The notes under the pieces are model-generated. The model had not been told where the DNA came from. It saw nothing but the letters and a program-made list of their open reading frames with translations, and searched no databases. Below, piece after piece: positions 1-4,621 of a stretch of 48,825 nucleotides of DNA; within the stretch, counting starts at the first letter, position 1, and each line of letters opens with the position of its first letter. The translations under genes and the position numbers were made by a program. The stretch is from a virus, in the IMG/VR virus record IMGVR_UViG_3300030101_003277, positions 1 to 48,825 of that record. The stretch is one strand, 5' to 3'.

Positions 1-72
1 CTTTACGAGATTCTTGAGCAATGGGGATATGATTATGATGAGGTAGTAGACTATGCCCTTGATAACTTATAA
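1..72 (+). CDS. C-terminal end of an early gene cut by the window edge
   Basis: Frame 1 is open from the first base for 23 codons and stops at TAA 70-72. The visible peptide is acidic and ends DYALDNL. The start lies outside the window, so neither size nor family can be judged. It is followed 11 nt later by another tiny gene on the same strand, in the same tightly packed early-gene style as the next five genes. It could be a chance open frame, but its fit into the series of tiny genes favours a real one. Confidence 0.4.
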   Translation, partial: LYEILEQWGYDYDEVVDYALDNL

Positions 73-83
73 AACTAAATAAA

Positions 84-185
84 ATGAAAAACGAACACAC
101 AGACAAAGAAATTGTAGATATATTGTATCACGAGTACCCAAGAATATTTAACGATATTGTAGAGTATTTAGATAACCAAGACTAA
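84..185 (+). CDS. Small hypothetical early protein (33 aa)
   Basis: An ATG at 84 opens a 33-codon frame ending at TAA 183-185. The product is rich in Asp, Glu, Ile and Tyr (MKNEHTDKEIVDILYHEYPR at its start), which suggests a short acidic helical peptide. It has no recognisable domain. The leader ACTAAATAAA directly before its ATG is repeated exactly before the next gene, which supports both starts. I do not recognise a family and assign no function. Small acidic early proteins of phages often bind host factors, but nothing here shows that. Confidence 0.45.
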   Translation: MKNEHTDKEIVDILYHEYPRIFNDIVEYLDNQD

Positions 186-190
186 ATAAA

Positions 191-328
191 ATGAAAAAAA
201 TAAACCAACTAAAAGATCAACTAGATAAAAATAATATTCCTCCACTAACCCAAGAGCACAAATATCAACTGCTCTTTGGGTCGGATAAAGAGGTAACCGA
301 AACTTTAAAAAAAATATTAAAGCTATGA
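191..328 (+). CDS. Small hypothetical early protein (45 aa)
   Basis: An ATG at 191 opens 45 codons and ends at TGA 326-328. The product begins MKKINQLKDQLDKNNIPPL and ends in a Lys-rich helix (ETLKKILKL), so it is probably a short helical protein. Its stop codon overlaps the start of the next gene (ATGA, 325-328), which suggests translational coupling. The 13-nt leader and start ACTAAATAAAATG at 181-193 repeats the one at 74-86. There is no recognised domain and function is unknown. Confidence 0.45.
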   Translation: MKKINQLKDQLDKNNIPPLTQEHKYQLLFGSDKEVTETLKKILKL

Positions 329-552
329 ATAAAATAAGAGCAACCTATCAGCGAGTAGAAAAAGACTATACTTTGTCAGTAGACTACACTTACTATTGGT
401 GGGATGGGGATTATATGAGCCCTCCTGAGTCAGAACTCGAAGTAACCGATGCTTACATTGATTCAGATTTATTACCTTTAGAATTTTATCTTGACTTTAT
501 ACATGAAAAGATTGAGGAAGATATACATGAATATGCTCAAGCCAACAGATGA
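325..552 (+). CDS. Hypothetical early protein (75 aa)
   Basis: This 75-aa acidic protein starts at the ATG that overlaps the previous stop (ATGA) and itself ends in TGA overlapping the next ATG (549-552). The N-terminus looks like a beta segment rich in Tyr and Trp (YTYYWWDGDYMSPP, residues about 22-35), followed by acidic helices (EFYLDFIHEKIEEDIHEYA). I recognise no family. The two four-base overlaps show that it belongs to a translationally coupled row of tiny early genes. Confidence 0.6.
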   Translation: MNKIRATYQRVEKDYTLSVDYTYYWWDGDYMSPPESELEVTDAYIDSDLLPLEFYLDFIHEKIEEDIHEYAQANR

Positions 553-794
553 AAGTCATAGAAAATTTTGGTAGAAGAAAAGGATACCACGAACTCCATA
601 TTGCCTTTATTATAAAAGCAAAATACAGAAGGAGAGCCGGAGTAAATATGGAGATTTTTGTAGAGGCCACTCTTGATGCAGATGGTGTTCGCAACATTTC
701 GTTAAGAGAAAACGGAACAAATAATATATTATCTTTAGACCTCTTGGATGAGAAAGACAAACTATATGAAATAATATTAAACAAAACATTATGA
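549..794 (+). CDS. Hypothetical early protein (81 aa)
   Basis: An 81-aa protein whose ATG overlaps the preceding TGA and whose TGA (792-794) overlaps the next ATG at 791. Residues about 15-50 alternate hydrophobic and polar residues (YHELHIAFIIKAKYRRR, then VNMEIFVEATLDADGVRNIS), as expected for a small beta sheet. The C-terminal part is an acidic helix. No catalytic motif is visible. The family is unknown. The coupled overlaps are the main evidence that it is real. Confidence 0.6.
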   Translation: MKVIENFGRRKGYHELHIAFIIKAKYRRRAGVNMEIFVEATLDADGVRNISLRENGTNNILSLDLLDEKDKLYEIILNKTL

Positions 795-1060
795 AAAACT
801 TTCTGCGATTCCTAAAACTCAAGCTAGTAAAAAGAAAAAGAAAAAGAAGCAGAGAGTTTATCTTATGGTCGCAGATGATGAAGAATGAGAGAGAGATAAG
901 AGAACTGATAAAGCAGATGGTAACTCGAAACAAATATGTTTCTGCAAAATCCAGGTATAAGATTACGCTTTCAAAACCTCGCCAAATTGTTTATCTTTAT
1001 AAACAGAATGAGGAAATTAGAGACCAACTCAGAACAATTAGAGCCAATAGTAGCTCCTAA
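791..1060 (+). CDS. Basic helical hypothetical protein (89 aa)
   Basis: An 89-aa protein starting in the ATGA overlap with the previous gene. Residues about 8-22 are extremely basic (KLKLVKRKRKRSRE) and the rest is mostly helical with heptad-like spacing (NEREIRELIKQMVTRNKYV, later YKQNEEIRDQLRTIR). Nucleic-acid binding is a reasonable inference from charge alone. It ends at TAA 1058-1060, 53 bases inside an overlapping open frame that also looks coding (1008-1148). Its C-terminus may therefore be real, or may result from a frameshift or sequencing error. Confidence 0.55.
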   Translation: MKNFLRFLKLKLVKRKRKRSREFILWSQMMKNEREIRELIKQMVTRNKYVSAKSRYKITLSKPRQIVYLYKQNEEIRDQLRTIRANSSS

Positions 1061-1148
1061 CGATCCAGAATTTCTCTGGCATTCTAACATTGCTTTAAGA
1101 GAAAAGATAAAAGAGTTAGAGCAAATAATAAAAGATCTTAAAAATTAA
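1008..1148 (+). CDS. Small coiled-coil-like protein overlapping the previous gene
   Basis: An ATG at 1008 opens 46 codons in a different frame from the 89-aa gene and runs up to the terminator at 1164. The part beyond the overlap reads like real protein: a PNDPEFLWHSN segment and then a Lys/Glu-rich helix with leucine spacing (LREKIKELEQIIKDLKN). Its overlap of 53 nt is longer than the usual four-base overlaps of this operon, so it may be a separate gene or the frameshifted C-terminus of the upstream protein. Function unknown. Confidence 0.45.
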   Translation: MRKLETNSEQLEPIVAPNDPEFLWHSNIALREKIKELEQIIKDLKN

Positions 1149-1163
1149 TTCTGTTTGTTCATG

Positions 1164-1196
1164 AAAGAGGGTAGCAGAAATGTTGCCCTTTTTTTT
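1164..1196 (+). terminator. Rho-independent terminator of the first early operon
   Basis: AGGGTAGC (1168-1175) pairs with GTTGCCCT (1182-1189) across the 6-nt loop AGAAAT, with two G-T pairs. It is followed by an uninterrupted T run (1189-1196). It lies 19 nt after the stop of the last tiny gene and in front of a promoter-like sequence, so it separates two early transcription units. Confidence 0.8.
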
Positions 1197-1220
1197 GTAT
1201 AAAAAAAACATAAATAAAGA

Positions 1221-1252
1221 TTAGGATTTAAATAAATAAATTCATATCTTCG
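1221..1252 (+). promoter_or_regulatory. Bacteroidetes-type promoter before the replication operon
   Basis: TATCTTCG at 1245-1252 matches the Bacteroidetes -7 consensus TAnnTTTG at all but one position, and TTAG at 1221-1224 sits 20 nt upstream where a -33 TTTG is expected. The leader from 1253 to the ATG at 1278 is AT-rich with ATTAAATTAAATTAAAT and no Shine-Dalgarno sequence. The stretch 1197-1277 holds no gene. The preceding terminator makes a new promoter necessary here. Confidence 0.5.
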
Positions 1253-1277
1253 ATCAAATTAAATTAAATTAAATCAA

Positions 1278-1466
1278 ATGCCAACACTAACCAACAACCC
1301 AAACTTTGACCAATTCTTAGACGATGACTATCAGTCAAGAGGATACGTTGAAGCAAGAAAAGTGGTCGATAACTTAAGGGCCACGACATTCAGAACACTT
1401 AACAACAAAGAGCTAGAAGATTTCCGTAAGGAAGTAGCTTCGGCTTTTGATATGACACTTAAATAA
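1278..1466 (+). CDS. Hypothetical early protein (62 aa)
   Basis: A 62-aa protein, first gene of the replication operon, starting at the ATG after the repeated TTAAAT leader. The product begins MPTLTNNPNFDQFLDDDYQS and continues with a helix containing the segment RTLNNKELEDFRKEVA. It is mildly acidic, without Cys or membrane segments. I recognise no family. The next gene starts 4 nt after its stop, so the two are co-transcribed. Its promoter-proximal position suggests high early expression, but no role can be given. Confidence 0.6.
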   Translation: MPTLTNNPNFDQFLDDDYQSRGYVEARKVVDNLRATTFRTLNNKELEDFRKEVASAFDMTLK

Positions 1467-1470
1467 AAAC

Positions 1471-1767
1471 ATGAAAGAGCATATATTTAATAAGTTTATC
1501 GACAACATCCTCAAACATACCGGCTTAAGCCGAGAGGATTTTTTTTCAAAGTCTCAAAATGGAGAGATTGTATTAGCAAGACAAACTTTGTTTTACCTAT
1601 GCAGTAAGAGAGGTTTGACAACTGCCATGATAAGACAATACATGGAGAACAATGAATGTCATTTAACTCGGCCACCTATAACTTATGGTGTGTCTATTGT
1701 AGAGGGATTACTAAAGGAAGATAGTGATCTTCAAAATGTAATAGATAAATTAAGCATCGTTGACTAA
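1471..1767 (+). CDS. DnaA domain IV-like DNA-binding protein
   Basis: A 98-aa protein that resembles the DNA-binding domain IV of the replication initiator DnaA without the ATPase. Residues 36-44 (ARQTLFYLC) correspond to the DnaA segment that begins with the conserved ARQ and the YLxR helix. Residues 67-80 (RPPITYGVSIVEGL) take the place of the RDHTTVLHAV signature helix, although D and H of that signature are not kept. DnaA domain IV binds DnaA boxes at origins. A phage copy could bind phage origin sites or regulate transcription (inference). It is followed by recombination and replication genes and lies 3 kb from the candidate origin. The similarity is by eye and needs a profile search. 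Confidence 0.5.
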   Translation: MKEHIFNKFIDNILKHTGLSREDFFSKSQNGEIVLARQTLFYLCSKRGLTTAMIRQYMENNECHLTRPPITYGVSIVEGLLKEDSDLQNVIDKLSIVD

Positions 1768-2161
1768 AGAGCAGTTAGATATGATATTTCAACAAGCTAA
1801 ATCAGACGATTCTAGTAAGAAGATCAGCTCCTCTCCTTATGAGTCTTATATGTACAAAGGAATTAAAATATTGAAAGACGAAAAATCTATCCGGATTCAG
1901 ACCTCTGGTATGTCTTACTATCAAGAGCTTAATGAAGAACAATATCGTTTCTTTGAAAATGGATGGGTAGAAGGAAGTTGTCGTTTATTATTAAAGAAAT
2001 ATCAGAATCAAAAAAAAAATTTAGAACTAAAAATCCGTGACGAGATAAACGGAAACAACTCTATGAAGGTCTTAGCAGGACACAGGATCCGTAGAGAAAC
2101 CATTAATACTAAACATCAAGAAGTGTCCAATAAATTAAATGATATAACCAACAAAAAATGA
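1760..2161 (+). CDS. Hypothetical protein in the recombination operon (133 aa)
   Basis: A 133-aa basic, mostly helical protein. The best start is TTG at 1760, overlapping the stop region of the previous gene and giving the natural N-terminus MTKEQLDMIFQQAKSDD. An ATG at 1781 would give a protein seven residues shorter. The middle has a beta-like part (YKGIKILKDEKSIRIQTSG) and the C-terminal half is Lys/Asn-rich helix. The stop TGA overlaps the ATG of the ERF gene, so the two are translationally coupled. No family is recognised. The position suggests an accessory to recombination or annealing. Confidence 0.6.
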   Translation: MTKEQLDMIFQQAKSDDSSKKISSSPYESYMYKGIKILKDEKSIRIQTSGMSYYQELNEEQYRFFENGWVEGSCRLLLKKYQNQKKNLELKIRDEINGNNSMKVLAGHRIRRETINTKHQEVSNKLNDITNKK

Positions 2162-2796
2162 AAAATTATTATAAAGCACTCGCAGGATTTCAGCAAGAAT
2201 GTCCTGTGTTATTAAAAGAGACCGAAGGCTACGGCTATAAGTACGTAGACCTTACTAAAATTATCCACTCTATCAATCCCCTCATGCAAAAGCATGGGCT
2301 TGGATTTACACAGAAGCTAGGAACTAATAAAGAAACTGGGCAGTCATGCTTGACAACCACAATATTTCATGTCCCAAGTGGAGAGGCTGACTCTTCTACT
2401 GTTGACATTCCCTTAGTAGAAATGAAAGGTCAAAACCTTTATCAAGCTTTTGGATCGGGAACGACATACTTTAGACGTTACCAAATTTCAAGTCAACTCG
2501 GTATAATTTCCGACAAGGATGTTGATGCTTATGGAGAGCAAGTTGTTCCCGCTGTAGCTAAACAAGAGTTAGACTTAGGGGTAGCTAAAAAACCAATACC
2601 TAAAAAAGAAACGACTCATGTGTCATTGGATATAGGAGATGAGCATTGGGGGGATGTGTTAAACAAAATACTTTCTTTTAAAAAGCTAGGCTATTCTTTA
2701 GATAAGATAACCGAAGGTTTAAAAAAGAAATATAAGTACACAGAAAAAGTAAATAAGGAAATCAAAAAAGCATACGATGGCAAAGAAAGTAAATAA
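2158..2796 (+). CDS. erf: ERF-family single-strand DNA annealing protein
   Basis: A 212-aa protein of the ERF recombinase type (P22 Erf family), which anneals complementary single strands during phage recombination and end repair. The core is visible: YGYKYVDLTKIIHSINPLM (residues 26-44), where the YxYxxL and paired-helix region lies, and GSGTTYFRRYQISSQLGI (99-116) with the conserved RRY, followed by SDKDVDA (118-124), the acidic end of the domain. The C-terminal 85 residues are Lys-rich and variable, as in other family members. It acts with the exonuclease encoded 1 kb downstream. Start ATG overlaps the previous stop (ATGA). Confidence 0.85.
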   Translation: MKNYYKALAGFQQECPVLLKETEGYGYKYVDLTKIIHSINPLMQKHGLGFTQKLGTNKETGQSCLTTTIFHVPSGEADSSTVDIPLVEMKGQNLYQAFGSGTTYFRRYQISSQLGIISDKDVDAYGEQVVPAVAKQELDLGVAKKPIPKKETTHVSLDIGDEHWGDVLNKILSFKKLGYSLDKITEGLKKKYKYTEKVNKEIKKAYDGKESK

Positions 2797-3391
2797 TTCT
2801 CGGCATACTGATGTATATGGAGACCCAGTACAAAGAAATCGAACTTTAAGAGAAGAGTATTTTGAACCGGGAGGATATTTAAGTGGAATTAAATATATAA
2901 CCGAAAAAACCACTTTGTATTCATTGCATAAACATGGATATATAAAAACTTATTTATTTAACAGGCTTTGCGGGGCTCAAAGATATGGAAAGCTAAAAGC
3001 GTTGAATACAATAGGGGAGCTACTGGATGTGCCACTAGCTGAATTATGGGCATTCCCTAATTTTGGAAGCGGATGCCAACAAGATTTAAGAAAATTTTTT
3101 GAAGAACACCATGACAAGTTTAAATTAAAAGACCGACACAAAATTGTTAAGAATAAAAAAATTTCTGATGAACAAATAATTAAATTTCTTGAAGAAAGGT
3201 TACATGATCAAATATTCATGGCGGAGAAAAATTGCCAAGATAGAATTGATGGTTTAGAAGAAAGGATAAAACAAAAAGACATAGAGTTAGGTAGACTAAA
3301 ACTTTCAGAAAACGAGGCCTACAAGGCATTAAAATTATTAAAAAAAAGACATGACAAAACAAAAATTAAAACAGAAACAGATCATAGATAA
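2777..3391 (+). CDS. Helix-hairpin-helix protein resembling RNA polymerase alpha C-terminal domain
   Basis: A 204-aa protein. Residues 65-110 read like the helix-hairpin-helix fold of the alpha-subunit C-terminal domain: a Cys/Gly start (LCGAQRYGKLKAL), NTIGELLDVPLAEL (77-90) and FPNFGSGCQQDLRKFF (93-108), matching the NTVGDLL...L..I.NFGKKSL.EI pattern of that domain. The N-terminal 60 residues are unassigned. Residues about 130-192 form a long charged helix, probably a coiled coil for dimerisation. Alpha-CTD binds UP-element DNA and activators, so this protein might recruit or redirect host RNA polymerase. Alternatively the hairpin may simply bind DNA at forks or in recombination. It overlaps ERF by 20 nt and the exonuclease gene by 41 nt. 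Confidence 0.5.
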   Translation: MAKKVNNSRHTDVYGDPVQRNRTLREEYFEPGGYLSGIKYITEKTTLYSLHKHGYIKTYLFNRLCGAQRYGKLKALNTIGELLDVPLAELWAFPNFGSGCQQDLRKFFEEHHDKFKLKDRHKIVKNKKISDEQIIKFLEERLHDQIFMAEKNCQDRIDGLEERIKQKDIELGRLKLSENEAYKALKLLKKRHDKTKIKTETDHR

Positions 3392-4166
3392 ACTACGTAT
3401 CGATGAGCATTACTATGGAGAGTTTGGAAGGCAATGGCTTTCCAACTCTGACATTCAGAACCTCCAACCTTCTACCTTTAAGCAGTTTGGAAAGGTAGAG
3501 CCTGACAATGAGAACTTTATTAAAGGCAGGTATTTTCATCAACTAATCCTAGAACCTGAGAAGGCAAAAAATTTTCCAATTTTTAGTGACACCAAAACAA
3601 GAGGGGTAAAGTACGACACATTTATACAAGAGAACAATATTACTGGCGCAGTTCTAGAGCATGAGGCTTTACTGATGGAACAATTACGTGATGAAATTTT
3701 AAATGTAAAGGGGTTAGAAGGAGCAAAAAAACAAGTCGCTGATCTTATTACTCACAAGGATGCCGAATATGAGGTTCCAGTAGTGGGAGAAATATTTGGC
3801 CATCCGTTTAAGGCGAAAGCAGATATTATATCTCAAGGAATAATTATAGACTTAAAAACTACAACGGCTAAAAACATAGAAGACTTTGTCAGATTTGGTA
3901 AGAATAACTATTATTACCACACTCAAGCTTTTATATATCAGACTTTGTTTAATAAGTCAATGACTTTTATAGCTATAGACAAGACTAAAAAAGAGTATGG
4001 AAATACAGGAGAGTTCTACCATGAAATTTATGTCTGCCCTGTGAGTGAGGAAACGGTACTCCTGGGAAAACAAGATGTAGAACGAGCCGTCCAAATCTAT
4101 GAGAACTATCATGGCAAGGACAAGAAAGAAGACATAAGAAACGTAATATATAATTTAAATTTTTAA
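3351..4166 (+). CDS. PD-(D/E)XK exonuclease, Cas4/RecB-like
   Basis: A 271-aa nuclease of the PD-(D/E)XK type found beside annealing proteins in many phages (DUF3799-like). The motifs are in order: GRYFHQLI with H63, KADII with the metal-binding D158, the DLKT core with D167 and K169, and QAFIY with Q192 and Y196, the RecB-family QxxxY motif. There is no Cys cluster, so the iron-sulphur site of Cas4 is absent. The probable job is resecting double-strand ends to give single strands for the ERF protein. It overlaps the previous gene by 41 nt and is followed 3 nt later by the SSB-like gene. Confidence 0.8.
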   Translation: MTKQKLKQKQIIDKLRIDEHYYGEFGRQWLSNSDIQNLQPSTFKQFGKVEPDNENFIKGRYFHQLILEPEKAKNFPIFSDTKTRGVKYDTFIQENNITGAVLEHEALLMEQLRDEILNVKGLEGAKKQVADLITHKDAEYEVPVVGEIFGHPFKAKADIISQGIIIDLKTTTAKNIEDFVRFGKNNYYYHTQAFIYQTLFNKSMTFIAIDKTKKEYGNTGEFYHEIYVCPVSEETVLLGKQDVERAVQIYENYHGKDKKEDIRNVIYNLNF

Positions 4167-4169
4167 AAA

Positions 4170-4427
4170 ATGAGTGAAAAGTATGTACACCCTAACGGGA
4201 AAGGAAGTTTATTTATTAACTCCTATAAAAAAGAAGGAGATAATCAGCCTTATTATAAAGGCACGGGCACTACTATAGATGGAAATCAGATAGAGATTGC
4301 CGGATGGAAAGGCCAAACACAAAATGGAGATGAAAAGATTTCATTACAATTTAGTGAGCCCTATGTAAAGCCCGAAGAAAAATCAACACCCTCAGAAAAT
4401 AAGGAGGATGATGGTTTAGGCTTCTAA
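4170..4427 (+). CDS. Probable single-strand DNA-binding protein with acidic tail
   Basis: An 85-aa protein with a beta-rich core (GSLFINSYKKEGDNQPYYKG, then IEIAGWKGQTQNGDEKISLQF) and a Glu/Asp/Pro/Ser-rich tail ending EDDGLGF. An acidic tail ending in an aromatic residue is the hallmark of bacterial SSB and T7 gp2.5, where it recruits partner enzymes. The core is shorter than a full OB fold of SSB and also resembles DUF736-type small beta proteins, so the assignment rests on tail and context. The gene is the last one before the terminator, directly after ERF and exonuclease genes and before primase-helicase. Confidence 0.5.
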   Translation: MSEKYVHPNGKGSLFINSYKKEGDNQPYYKGTGTTIDGNQIEIAGWKGQTQNGDEKISLQFSEPYVKPEEKSTPSENKEDDGLGF

Positions 4428-4448
4428 AACACTAGCATCTCGAAGACA

Positions 4449-4474
4449 GGGGAGGTAAGAGCTTCCCCTTTTTT
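4449..4474 (+). terminator. Rho-independent terminator after the recombination operon
   Basis: GGGGAGGT (4449-4456) and GCTTCCCC (4461-4468) pair around the tetraloop AAGA, with two G-T pairs, and six T follow (4469-4474). It lies 22 nt after the SSB-like gene and closes the operon that begins at the promoter near 1.23 kb. The AT-rich candidate origin begins directly behind it. Confidence 0.8.
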
Positions 4475-4475
4475 G

Positions 4476-4577
4476 GGTGTTGAATGTTGATAATTAGTTG
4501 CTATTTTATATATATATATTTATTATATATTATATTTTAGAATTTTTTTTAAGAAAAAAATCAACATTTTTAACACC
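4476..4577 (+). other. Candidate replication origin: AT-rich core between inverted repeats
   Basis: The non-coding interval 4475-4621 contains GGTGTT-GA-ATGTTGA (4476-4490) and, 70 nt further, TCAACAT-TTTT-AACACC (4561-4577). These are reverse complements except for the 2- versus 4-nt centre. Between them lies almost pure A/T, including a TATATATATATA run and TTATTATATATTATATTTT, the sort of segment that melts easily. A third CAACATC lies at 4612-4618, just before the primase start. Being next to the primase-helicase gene and after a terminator, it is the best origin candidate in the window. It could instead be a promoter/operator region for the primase. Confidence 0.45.
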
Positions 4578-4621
4578 TTGTAGGAAAAATAAGGGTTAAT
4601 AATATAAAAACCAACATCAAA

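Noticed and set aside
2261-2269. TTATCCACT, one mismatch from a DnaA box, within the ERF gene.
   Set aside because: A single copy inside a coding region is expected by chance in A/T-rich DNA; no cluster of such boxes was seen.
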